Positions 1 to 9,927 of a stretch of DNA of 64,000 bases are shown in pieces. The notes below the pieces were generated by a model. The model worked only from the letters and a program-made list of their open reading frames with translations, was not told where the DNA came from and did no database searches. Positions within the stretch are counted from its first letter, which is position 1. Each line of letters starts with the position of its first letter. The stretch comes from Streptomyces sp. TG1A-60 (GTDB taxonomy: Bacteria > Actinomycetota > Actinomycetes > Streptomycetales > Streptomycetaceae). The stretch is taken from the NCBI RefSeq assembly GCF_037201975.1, contig NZ_CP147520.1:5146001-5210000 (forward strand), given 5' to 3'. A program made the translations under genes and the position numbers.

Positions 1-624
1 GGCACGGAGACCCGCCGGACCAGCGGCCAGCTGCGGATGACGACGATCGAGGCGACGGGGCCGGACGCCCGTGTCGGTCTCGGCGATGTGCTCGACGGCT
101 GGTTCCGCACGGACCAGGCGATCATGCCGCGCGACGCGGTCTACCCCAGCGGGGACACGGCCGAGGAGATCGAGGAGTACAACGAGGCGGAGATGAGGGA
201 GTCCCAGGACACGGCCACCGAGGCGGCCCTCGCCTACCTCGGCGAGGACGCCGAGGACATCGAGGTCACCCTGCGGCTCGCCGACGTCGGCGGCCCCAGC
301 GCGGGTCTGCTCTTCTCGCTCGGCATCGTCGAGAAACTCGAAGGCGACGGCAGCGGCGGCGATCTCACGGGCGGTCGCGTCATCGCCGGTACGGGAACCA
401 TCGACACGACCGGCAAGGTCGGCGCGGTCGGCGGAGTCACCCTCAAGACCCAGGCCGCCCACCGTGACGGCGCCACCGTCTTCCTCGTCCCCAGGGCCGA
501 GTGCGCCGACGCCAAGGCCGAACTGCCCGAGGGGATGCGGCTCATCCCGGTGACGACCCTGAAGGGCGCGGTCAGCTCTCTGGTGGCGCTGGAGACGGGC
601 AAGGGCTCCGTACCCGGCTGCTGA
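1..624 (+). CDS. PDZ/Lon-like serine protease, C-terminal part (5' end outside window)
   Basis: The reading frame is already open at base 1, so the gene is cut by the window edge; about 207 residues of the C-terminal part are visible. They form a Lon (S16) proteolytic domain: the nucleophile serine is in GGPSAG at about residue 100 of the fragment, and the general-base lysine is in GGVTLK about 49 residues later, the Ser-Lys dyad of S16 peptidases. In actinobacteria this domain at the end of a 340-370 residue membrane protein with a PDZ domain is the YlbL/SdrC-type family; the membrane segment and PDZ would lie upstream. It converges on the ABC transporter genes with only one base between stop codons. 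The protease domain is certain; the PDZ part is inferred from the family. Confidence 0.85.
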   Translation, partial: GTETRRTSGQLRMTTIEATGPDARVGLGDVLDGWFRTDQAIMPRDAVYPSGDTAEEIEEYNEAEMRESQDTATEAALAYLGEDAEDIEVTLRLADVGGPSAGLLFSLGIVEKLEGDGSGGDLTGGRVIAGTGTIDTTGKVGAVGGVTLKTQAAHRDGATVFLVPRAECADAKAELPEGMRLIPVTTLKGAVSSLVALETGKGSVPGC

Positions 625-625
625 C

Positions 626-1591
626 TCAGCCCTCCCTCACGAACCCCTCCGCCACCATCCAGTCCAGCGCCACCCGGTGCGGGTCCTCCCCGTCCACATC
701 CACCCTGGCGTTCAGCTTCCGCGCCACGTCGTTGTTCAGATTCTCCGTGATGGGGGCGAGGACGTCGGCGATCTCCGGCCACTCCTCCAGCGTCTCGGAG
801 TTGATCTCGGGGGCCGCGTTGTAGTGGGGGAAGAACTTCCGGTCGTCGTCCATCACCGCGAGCTTCATCGACTCGATGCGCCCGTCGGTCGTGTAGACCT
901 CCCCGTACAGGCAGCTCCCCTTCGCCGCCTGGGTGTAGATGATGCCGCTGTCCATCTGGGTGATGTTCGCGGCGGGCAGGCTCATGCCGTACGCCTTCTG
1001 CATGCCGGGCAGTCCGTCCGCGCGGTTGGCGAACTCGCTCTCCACACACAGGGTGACGGCCTCGGGGTCCTTCGCCGCGAGCACGGCGACGTCGGAGAGG
1101 CTCTTCGTGCCGTACCTGGCGGAGTTGGGCCGGTTCAGGGCGAGGGCGTAGGTGTTGTCGAGCGCGGAGGGCGGCAGCCAGGTCAGACCGTTGCCGAGGT
1201 CGGCGTCGCGGACCTCCTCCCACTGCCGCCGGGGGTCGGTGATGGGTGTGCTGTTGCCCTGGTAGGTGATCCAGGCGGTGCCCGTGTACTCGTACATGGC
1301 GTCCGCCTCCCCGCTCCGCACCGCCTCCCGGGCGCCGAACGAACCCTGGATGCCGGTGCGGTCGACCACCTCCGCACCGGCCGCCTGGAAGGCGATGCCC
1401 ATGACGGCACCGAGGATCAGGTTCTCGGTGAAGTCCTTGGACGTCACGGTCAGATCGGCGCCCTTCAGCGGTCGGCCCTGCCCGACCGAGCCCGGCAGCA
1501 CGTCGTCGGCCATGGGGGAGCCGCTGGTCAGCCCGCAGCCGGCCACCAGCAGTCCGCCTCCCCAGAGCAGCAGAGGCGTGCGCGCTCTCAC
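626..1591 (-). CDS. Quaternary-amine (glycine betaine/choline) ABC transporter substrate-binding lipoprotein
   Basis: This 321-residue lipoprotein is the solute receptor of the transporter encoded upstream. The N-terminus is a short basic, hydrophobic signal ending in a lipobox (LLVAGC), so it should be lipid-anchored outside the membrane. The mature part has OpuAC/ProX features: an early KDFTENLILG stretch, a YEYTGTAW segment and the late LNNDVARKLNARVDVDG region. The GTG start at 1591 overlaps the permease stop by four bases (GTGA), so it is translationally coupled and last in the operon. The substrate is probably glycine betaine, choline or carnitine; sequence alone does not decide. Confidence 0.9.
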   Translation of the reverse strand: MRARTPLLLWGGGLLVAGCGLTSGSPMADDVLPGSVGQGRPLKGADLTVTSKDFTENLILGAVMGIAFQAAGAEVVDRTGIQGSFGAREAVRSGEADAMYEYTGTAWITYQGNSTPITDPRRQWEEVRDADLGNGLTWLPPSALDNTYALALNRPNSARYGTKSLSDVAVLAAKDPEAVTLCVESEFANRADGLPGMQKAYGMSLPAANITQMDSGIIYTQAAKGSCLYGEVYTTDGRIESMKLAVMDDDRKFFPHYNAAPEINSETLEEWPEIADVLAPITENLNNDVARKLNARVDVDGEDPHRVALDWMVAEGFVREG

Positions 1592-2541
1592 GAGGCGGTC
1601 TCCAAGCCCCGTGGTCGCAACGCCAGTTCCGCCAGCGAGGCGAGCCAGTCGACCAGCAGGGCGAGGGCGACCGTCAGGATCGAGCCGAGCACGAGGACGG
1701 GCATGCGCTGGTTGGTGATCCCGGTCGTGATCAGTACGCCGAGGCCGCCGCCCCCGCCGAAGGTGGCGAGGGTCGCCGTGCCCACGTTCAGGACGAGGGC
1801 GGTGCGTACGCCCGCGAGGATCAGCGGTACGGCCAGGGGGAGTTCGACGCGGGCGAGCACTTCCGCCGGGGACATGCCGATGCCCCGGGCGGCTTCGAGG
1901 AGGGTCGGGTCGTTCGCCTTCAGGCCGGCGATCGTGTTGGACAGGACGGGCAGGACGGCGTAGACGATGATGCCGACCAGCGCCGCCTTCCGTCCGATGC
2001 CCAGCCAGATCACCAGCAGCGCCAGGAGGCCGATGGCGGGGGCGGCCTGGCCCGTGTTGGCGACGGTCAGGGCCACCGGGGTGGCCCGGCGGAACCTCTC
2101 CCGGGTCAGCAGGACGCCCAGCGGGATCGCGATGATCAGCACGAAGAAGGTGGAGATCGCGGTCAGCTGGACGTGCTGCCACAGGGCCTGCCACACCTGA
2201 CCGTTCGAGAGGGCGTTCACGGAGATCGCGTCCAGCTCGGCCTGCCGGAACCAGAGCCAGGTGGTGAGCAGGACGACCACGAGGACGGAGGGCAACACGG
2301 TCAGCTTCTGCCAGGTCAGCGTGGGACTGGGGGACCTGGGCGGCGGAGGGGCATCATCAGAGGGAGGGGCCGTACCCGGCGCAGCGGGGCCGGCCGACGT
2401 GGCTGGGCTGTCCGGCACGGAGGTGTCGCCCGGCGCGATCCCCAAGCCCGCCTTGGCGGTGGTGGCGGCGGTCTGGGGCGTGAGGCCTGTCTCGGCCGTG
2501 GCGGCGGTCTCGGCCGTGTGGCCCGTCTCGGCGGCGGTCAC
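1588..2541 (-). CDS. Quaternary-amine ABC transporter permease (OpuCB/ProW type)
   Basis: A 317-residue inner-membrane permease. About 75 residues of Ala/Thr/Pro-rich, probably disordered sequence precede the membrane domain, a long extension for this family. Several hydrophobic helices follow, with the EAA coupling loop (EAARGIGMSPAEV) that docks on the ATPase. Start GTG 2541 overlaps the ATPase stop by four bases and the stop overlaps the binding-protein start by four, so the three genes form one coupled unit. Together with the second permease at 3796-4443 it would form the heterodimeric channel. Confidence 0.88.
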   Translation of the reverse strand: MTAAETGHTAETAATAETGLTPQTAATTAKAGLGIAPGDTSVPDSPATSAGPAAPGTAPPSDDAPPPPRSPSPTLTWQKLTVLPSVLVVVLLTTWLWFRQAELDAISVNALSNGQVWQALWQHVQLTAISTFFVLIIAIPLGVLLTRERFRRATPVALTVANTGQAAPAIGLLALLVIWLGIGRKAALVGIIVYAVLPVLSNTIAGLKANDPTLLEAARGIGMSPAEVLARVELPLAVPLILAGVRTALVLNVGTATLATFGGGGGLGVLITTGITNQRMPVLVLGSILTVALALLVDWLASLAELALRPRGLETAS

Positions 2542-3803
2542 GGTGCCCCCTCCCCGCCGCGGCTCTCCCGCTCCGCGCGCGTCCGCCCGGCCCGGGCCCC
2601 CTCCAGCTCGTGCTGGTGCTCCAGCGCCTCCAGCCGGTCGGCCTCCAGGAGCCCGTGGACGGAGTTGAGCAGGGACTCCATGTCGACGACGCCGGTGTAC
2701 TCCCCGTGCCGGCCGGTGACGGCGACCCGCCCCGTGTTGTCGGTCAGTACGGCCTCCAGCGCCTCCCGCAGGGTGGCGTCCCTGGTCACGGTGGTGTGGA
2801 TCGGGGTCCCGGCCCGCGCGAGCGACCCTTTGGCGCGCATCAGGTCGCCGCGCCGCAGCCACTTGAAGGGCCGCCCGTGCCGGTCGAGGAGCAGGACCTC
2901 GCCGGTGCCGCCGGCCCGCAGCCGGTTGACGACCTGCTGCAGCGGGTCACCCAGGCTGACCGTCGGATGGTCGGTGACCTCGACATCCCGTACGCGCGTG
3001 AGATCGAGTCGCTTCAGCGCGGCGCCCGCGCCCACGAAACCGGAGACGAAGTCGTCGGCGGGGCCCGCGAGGATCGCCTCCGGGGTGTCGAACTGCGCGA
3101 TGCGCGACCGCTCCCGCAGGATCGCGATCCGGTCGCCCAGCTTGACCGCCTCGTCGAAGTCATGGGTGACGAACACGATCGTCTTGCGCAGCTCGCGCTG
3201 GAGCCGCAGCAGCTCGTCCTGGAGGTGGTCGCGGGTGATCGGGTCCACCGCCCCGAACGGCTCGTCCATCAACAGGACGGGCGGATCGGCGGCCAGGGCC
3301 CGTGCCACGCCCACCCGATGCTGCTGGCCGCCGGAGAGCCGACGCGGATACCTGTCGTGGAACTCGCCCGGGTCGAGCCCCACCAGGTCCAGCATCTCCG
3401 CCACCCGCGCCTTCACCCGGGACGCGGACCAACCGGCCATCCTCGGCACGATCGCGATGTTCTGGGCGACGGTCATGTGCGGGAAGAGACCGGACGACTG
3501 GATCGCGTAGCCCACCTCGCGCCGCAGCTTGACCGGATCCATGCCGGTGACGTCCTCACCGTTGATCCGGACGGAGCCGCTGGACGGCTCGATCAACCTG
3601 TTGATCATCTTGAGCGTTGTGGACTTGCCGCACCCGGACGGCCCGACCAGCACCACCGTCTCGCCGGCATGGATCCGCAGGGTGACGCTGTCGACGGATG
3701 GTTGACGACTGCCTGGATACCGCTTGCTGAGGTTGACCAACTCAATGGTGGCCCCCGTCGTACCAGTCGCCCGTGACGAGCCCTTCGTGCTGTGGTCAGC
3801 CAC
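2538..3803 (-). CDS. Quaternary-amine ABC transporter ATP-binding protein with CBS domains (OpuCA/ProV type)
   Basis: A 421-residue ATPase. Walker A GPSGCGKST lies at residues 54-62, the ABC signature LSGGQQ at 157-162 (followed by H where family members usually have Q), Walker B LLMDEP at 177-182, then the H-loop VTHDFDEA. From about residue 265 two CBS repeats follow, the module that senses ionic strength or nucleotides in OpuA/OpuC importers, so osmotic control is likely. The start overlaps the last codons of the upstream permease by 8 bases and the stop overlaps the next permease start. The charged C-terminal 40 residues are variable. Confidence 0.93.
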   Translation of the reverse strand: MADHSTKGSSRATGTTGATIELVNLSKRYPGSRQPSVDSVTLRIHAGETVVLVGPSGCGKSTTLKMINRLIEPSSGSVRINGEDVTGMDPVKLRREVGYAIQSSGLFPHMTVAQNIAIVPRMAGWSASRVKARVAEMLDLVGLDPGEFHDRYPRRLSGGQQHRVGVARALAADPPVLLMDEPFGAVDPITRDHLQDELLRLQRELRKTIVFVTHDFDEAVKLGDRIAILRERSRIAQFDTPEAILAGPADDFVSGFVGAGAALKRLDLTRVRDVEVTDHPTVSLGDPLQQVVNRLRAGGTGEVLLLDRHGRPFKWLRRGDLMRAKGSLARAGTPIHTTVTRDATLREALEAVLTDNTGRVAVTGRHGEYTGVVDMESLLNSVHGLLEADRLEALEHQHELEGARAGRTRAERESRGGEGAP

Positions 3804-4443
3804 GGATCCCCCTCGGAATCGTCAGCCGCCCGACCAGCACGTACGCGGCGTCGAACAGCAGCGCGAGGGCGACGATGCCGAGCGTGCCGGCGAGCACCTG
3901 GTTGAGCGCGTTGGCACTGCCCAGCGAGGCGATGCCGCGGAAGATCTCGTTGCCGAGGCCCGGCCCGGAGGCGTACGCGGCGATCGCGGCGATGCCCATC
4001 AGCATCTGCGTGGAGACCCGGATCCCGGTGAGGATCGGTGGCCAGGCGAGCGGCAGTTCGACCCGCAGCAGCCGCACGGGCCGGGACATCCCGATGCCCT
4101 TCGCCGCGTCCACCAGCGCCGGATCGACCCCGCGCAGTCCCACGATCGCGTTCCGTACGACCGGCAGCAGCCCGTACAGCGTCAGCGCGATCAACGTCGG
4201 GGCCACGCCGAGCCCCGCCACCGGGATCAGCAGACCGATCATGGCGAGGGACGGGACGGTCAGAAGGGTGGCGGCGGTGGTCGTGGCGAGCCCGGCGGCC
4301 CACTCCCCGCGATAGGTGACGACGCCGATCAGCACCCCGACGACGGTGGCCACGACCATGCACTGGAAGACCGCGCTGGCGTGCTGATATCCGTCGAACA
4401 GCAGTTTCTCGTGGTAGCTGACCACGTACTCCCAGAAACTCAC
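3796..4443 (-). CDS. Quaternary-amine ABC transporter permease (OpuCD type)
   Basis: A 215-residue permease with about five hydrophobic helices and an EAA-type loop (DAAKGIGMSRPVRLLRVELP), the usual compact size of OpuCB/OpuCD subunits. It is the first transporter gene in the leftward operon and overlaps the ATPase gene by 8 bases. An Lrp-family gene ends 72 bases upstream on the same strand, so the operon may be co-transcribed with or controlled by that regulator. It should pair with the 1588-2541 permease. Confidence 0.9.
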   Translation of the reverse strand: MSFWEYVVSYHEKLLFDGYQHASAVFQCMVVATVVGVLIGVVTYRGEWAAGLATTTAATLLTVPSLAMIGLLIPVAGLGVAPTLIALTLYGLLPVVRNAIVGLRGVDPALVDAAKGIGMSRPVRLLRVELPLAWPPILTGIRVSTQMLMGIAAIAAYASGPGLGNEIFRGIASLGSANALNQVLAGTLGIVALALLFDAAYVLVGRLTIPRGIRG

Positions 4444-4494
4444 CGGCGCGTACCCCCAGGGTCGGCTAGGTCGTCGTCTCCCGGGACCTTCTGA

Positions 4495-6264
<1,770 letters not shown>

Positions 6265-6330
6265 CCGGGCGCCTGACGGCTCGGGGCTGACTTCGATCGG
6301 GCGACCGCGCGAGGGGCCCCCACCGGCCCG

Positions 6331-7715
6331 TCAGCCGGAACGCTCCCCGCCCGGCACCGAGAAATAGGGGTTGAGGCGCCGTGCCTCAGCGAGGTGCCGG
6401 CGGGCCGGGGCCGTCAGGCCCAGGGCCCGCTCGATCTCCCCCGGTGGTAGGCGTACACCGCACTGCGCACCTCCCCACCGTGCGCCCTGTCGGTCGCCCG
6501 TCTCGCGAACTCCAGGGCCCGCGCGTCGTCCCCGGCCCGATGCAGCGCCCACCCCAACGCGTCCGCCACCCGCGGACTCGGCCGGCGCCCCCACTCCGCG
6601 CGCAGCACCCGCACGGCCTCCTCCGGGTCACCGTGGTCCGCCTCCAGCGCACCGAGGACGAGCGAGTCGTCCACCCCGGCGGCGGCGGACCGCCGGACCA
6701 GCGTGCGCACGACGCCGTACTGCTCCCGCGCCTCCTTCGCCCGCCCCAGCGACTCGTACAACTCACCCAGACGCAGGGCGACGTCGGCCGACGGCCGCCG
6801 TGACAGCGCCACCCGGTACGCCCGCACCCCCTCCGCCGTGCGCCCCAGCGCGGCCAGCGCCCGGCCCCGGCAGGCGTCGGCGTCGGGCCGGCCCCAGGTG
6901 GGCAGCCGGCCGGCGGCGGCGCAGTACCGCAACGACTCCTCCGGCTCGCCCCGTTCCCAGGCCAGCTCCCCGGCCCGTACCCACCACGCGGCCTTCGCGG
7001 CCGGTGTCCCGGAGGCCGCCGCGTCGGCGATCGTCGTGGCCGCGTCCTCCGGCCGCCCCTGGTCCCAGTAGACCTGCGCGGCCCGCGCCCGTGCCGCCGG
7101 GCCGGAGTTCAGGGACAGCAGCTTCTCCAGGGTGCCGCGTGCCGCCTTGTACCGGCCGAGTCCGTCGTAGGCGTCGATGAGCAGGGCGTACGAGGTCCAG
7201 CGGTCCGGCGCCACCCGTACGGCCTCCTCGCCCCACCGTTGCGCCGCCCGGAAGTCGCGGCGGACGTTCGCGAGCGCGGCCATCCCCTCCAGCGCCTGCG
7301 CGTTCTCGCGCGGGCGCAGCCGCAGCGAGGTGCGCAGCGCCCGCTCGGCCCTCGGACAGTCGGCCACGCCACCGGTCAGCCGGGCCCGCTCGGTGTACGC
7401 GACGCCGAGCACGGCCCAGGAGGAGTGGTCACGCGGGTGGTCCCGCACGCGGTGCTCCCGTTCCCGTACGAGCGCGACCACGTCGGGCAACGCGGCAGGC
7501 ACTCCGGCCGTCACCGCCGCCCGCTCCCGCCCCTCGGGCCCGGCCGCCCCCACGACCCGGCCCTTCCGTCCACCGCCACCCCCGTCCGGCGGCACGACCA
7601 TCAGCACACCCCCGAGCACCAGACACCCGACGACCGCCCCGGCCACCCCCCACCCCCGGCCTGCGACCCCGTGCCGTGCCGCCCGCTCCTCGTTCTCCAC
7701 AGACATGTCGCTCAC
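6331..7715 (-). pseudogene. Tetratricopeptide-repeat membrane protein, interrupted by a one-base frameshift
   Basis: The gene codes for a short N-terminal region, one membrane segment (about residues 20-41) and then at least eight TPR-like helical repeats (for example LGVAYTERARLTGG and LGELYESLGRAKEAREQYG), a scaffold for protein contacts. The main frame runs to a stop at 6414, but the family's last repeat (GEIERALGLTAPARRHLAEA) continues in the next frame down to 6331. The switch falls at a run of five C on the plus strand (6438-6442); one more base there restores about 460 residues. Either the gene is damaged or the run is miscounted. It diverges from the FAD oxidase gene. The precise role is unknown. 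Confidence 0.75.
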
Positions 7716-7802
7716 TGTGCGTCAACGCGGCGACCACCTCGCGCAGCCCACCGCTCGTGCCGACGGGTTCACACCGATGGCCGTCGGTGCGAACCTGTGA
7801 TC

Positions 7803-9203
7803 ATGAGCCGTATCGAAGCCCCGCGCGACGAGACGACCGGCAACCTGGTCGACCGCCTGCTGAGCGGCCTGCCACCGGAGGCGGTGCTGGCCGATCCGGA
7901 GGTCACCGCCTCGTACGCGAACGACATGGCGAGCTTCTGCGAGGCGGGTGTCCCGGCGGTCGTCGTCCTGCCCCGGACGGTCGAACAGGTGCGGCACGTC
8001 ATGCGCGTCGCCACGGAACTGCGTGTCCCGGTCGTCCCGCAGGGCGCCCGTACCGGCCTGTCCGGCGGTGCCAACGCCTCCGAGGGCTGCGTCGTGCTGT
8101 CCCTGACGAAGATGGACCGGATCCTTGAGATCAACCCCGTCGACCGCATCGCCGTCGTCGAACCCGGCGTCATCAACGCGACCCTCTCCCGCGCGGTCGA
8201 CGAGCACGGGCTGTACTACCCGCCGGACCCCTCCAGCTGGGAGATGTGCACGATCGGCGGCAACATCGGCACGGCCTCGGGCGGGCTGTGCTGTGTGAAG
8301 TACGGGGTGACGGCGGAGTACGTCCTGGGCCTGGACGTCGTGCTCGCCGACGGCCGGCTGATGTCCACCGGCAGACGGACCGCGAAGGGCGTCGCCGGGT
8401 ACGACCTCACCCGGCTCTTCGTCGGCTCGGAGGGCTCGCTCGGCATCGTCGTACGGGCCGTGCTGGCGCTGAGGCCCAGGCCGCCGCGGCAGCTCGTGCT
8501 CGCCGCGGAGTTCGCGTCGGCCGCCGCCGCGTGCGACGCGGTGTGCCGGATCATGGCCGGCGGACACGTCCCCTCGCTGCTCGAACTCATGGACCGCACG
8601 ACGGTGAAGGCCGTCAACGACCTGGCCCACATGGGCCTGCCGGAGACCACGGAGGCGCTGCTGCTGGCCGCCTTCGACACCCCGGACCCGGCCGCCGACC
8701 TCGCCGCGGTCGGGGAGCTGTGCGAGGCCGCGGGCGCCACCCAGGTCGTACCGGCGGACGACGCGGCGGAGTCCGAACTGCTGCTCCAGGCACGGCGTAT
8801 GTCGCTCACGGCGCTGGAGGCGGTGAAGGGCGCAACGATGATCGACGACGTGTGCGTGCCGCGCTCGAAGCTCGGCGAACTGCTCGACGGCGTGGACCGC
8901 GTCGCAGGGAAGTACGACCTGACCATCGGGGTCTGCGCGCACGCCGGCGACGGCAACACGCACCCCACCGTGTGCTTCGACGCGGCAGACCCCGACGAGG
9001 CCCGGCGCGCCCGCGAGTCCTTCGACGAGATCATGGCCCTCGGCCTGGAACTCGGCGGCACGATCACCGGAGAGCACGGCGTGGGGATCCTCAAGAAGGA
9101 GTGGCTGGCGCGGGAGATCGGCCCGGTGGGGATGGAGATGCAGCGGGCGGTGAAGTCCGTCTTCGACCCGCTGGGCATCCTCAACCCGGGCAAACTCTTC
9201 TGA
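7803..9203 (+). CDS. FAD-linked oxidase, glycolate oxidase (GlcD)/D-lactate dehydrogenase type
   Basis: A 466-residue flavoprotein of the FAD_binding_4 / FAD-oxidase_C architecture. The N-terminal PCMH fold shows VPVVPQGARTGLSGGANA and IGGNIGTASGGL, which bind FAD pyrophosphate; the C-terminal half carries CAHAGDGNTHP and GEHGVGILK, the substrate and metal histidines of the D-2-hydroxy-acid dehydrogenase group. Likely substrates are glycolate, D-lactate or similar, with electrons passed to the membrane chain. ATG 7803 is used; upstream open frame lies in the divergent promoter region. No GlcE or GlcF partner is adjacent, so the single-subunit form is more likely. Confidence 0.88.
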   Translation: MSRIEAPRDETTGNLVDRLLSGLPPEAVLADPEVTASYANDMASFCEAGVPAVVVLPRTVEQVRHVMRVATELRVPVVPQGARTGLSGGANASEGCVVLSLTKMDRILEINPVDRIAVVEPGVINATLSRAVDEHGLYYPPDPSSWEMCTIGGNIGTASGGLCCVKYGVTAEYVLGLDVVLADGRLMSTGRRTAKGVAGYDLTRLFVGSEGSLGIVVRAVLALRPRPPRQLVLAAEFASAAAACDAVCRIMAGGHVPSLLELMDRTTVKAVNDLAHMGLPETTEALLLAAFDTPDPAADLAAVGELCEAAGATQVVPADDAAESELLLQARRMSLTALEAVKGATMIDDVCVPRSKLGELLDGVDRVAGKYDLTIGVCAHAGDGNTHPTVCFDAADPDEARRARESFDEIMALGLELGGTITGEHGVGILKKEWLAREIGPVGMEMQRAVKSVFDPLGILNPGKLF

Positions 9204-9213
9204 CCCGCGCGCC

Positions 9214-9627
9214 TCACCGGGCGAGCAGCTCGGCCAGGCCGTCGTCGATGCGCAGCATGTCCGACTCGGCGCCCGGCGGGACCACCCGCAGGGTCCGCTC
9301 CAGCCACGCGGACACGGCCGCGGCCGGCGCTTCGAGCAACGCGTCCCCGTCCGGCGAGCTGAGTGCCACCAGTACCACGCCGCGGCCCGCCACCTTCGTC
9401 GGCCACACCCGCACGTCCCCGCTCCCGCACGGCCGGAACACCCCCTCGACGAGCAGTTCCCGCGCGAACGTCCAGCGGACCGGGCGGTCGGAGGTGACGT
9501 GGAAGGTGATGTGGACGGCGTACGGGTCGTCGCCGCGGTAGCCGAGCCTGGCCGGCACGGGGATGCTGCGCTCGGGTGACAGGACGAGCCTGAGCTCCAG
9601 CTCGCGCTCCACGAGGGTGTGCCGCAT
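9214..9627 (-). CDS. ssgG: SsgA-family sporulation/cell-division regulator, probably SsgG
   Basis: A 137-residue SsgA-like protein, a family found only in morphologically complex actinomycetes that steers septum placement and spore-wall assembly. Conserved blocks are present: LRLVLSPERSIPVPARLGY, DDPYAVHITF, WTFARELLVEG and the VRVWP motif followed by ALSSPDGDALLEAP. The length matches SsgB-SsgG. The assignment to SsgG rests on genomic position (near hpd and the pnc genes) and not on a distinguishing residue, so the symbol is tentative. It converges on the FAD oxidase gene with a 10-base gap. The leader upstream contains a strong palindrome. Confidence 0.85.
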   Translation of the reverse strand: MRHTLVERELELRLVLSPERSIPVPARLGYRGDDPYAVHITFHVTSDRPVRWTFARELLVEGVFRPCGSGDVRVWPTKVAGRGVVLVALSSPDGDALLEAPAAAVSAWLERTLRVVPPGAESDMLRIDDGLAELLAR

Positions 9628-9642
9628 GGTGATCGTTCCTCT

Positions 9643-9676
9643 CTCGTACGGGGCCCGATGGGCGGGCCCGTACGAG
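9643..9676 (-). promoter_or_regulatory. Palindrome in the ssgG leader/promoter
   Basis: Ten bases (ctcgtacggg) pair perfectly with cccgtacgag, then three more C-G pairs form after a bulged G, with a loop of about seven. It starts 16 bases before the ssgG start codon, so it could be an operator or a structured leader that limits translation. Confidence 0.5.
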
Positions 9677-9927
9677 TGAGAGGGCGGAGGGGCCCGAAGC
9701 ATTACGCGGGTTCGCGGAACTTTCTTTCGACGAGTTCACCGGCGGATTCGCCGACGGGTTCACCGGCGGGCTTCCGCCTCGTCGTCCCGGCCCCGGCGGC
9801 GCTCTTCGCCCGTAGCAGATCCGTGCTCGAATGGGGTGGGTCCGGCGGCAGCGGCCATGGGACGTCTCGGCGTCTGGTAGATGTGGACGCCCTCTATCAA
9901 CCCCCGAGCAGATACGGGACGACGGAC
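9677..9927. other. Divergent control region between ssgG-like gene and RDD gene
   Basis: Noncoding by eye. It must hold the promoters of both divergent genes, and is somewhat richer in A and T around 9710-9730 and 9890-9920. No convincing -35/-10 pair could be fixed. Confidence 0.4.
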
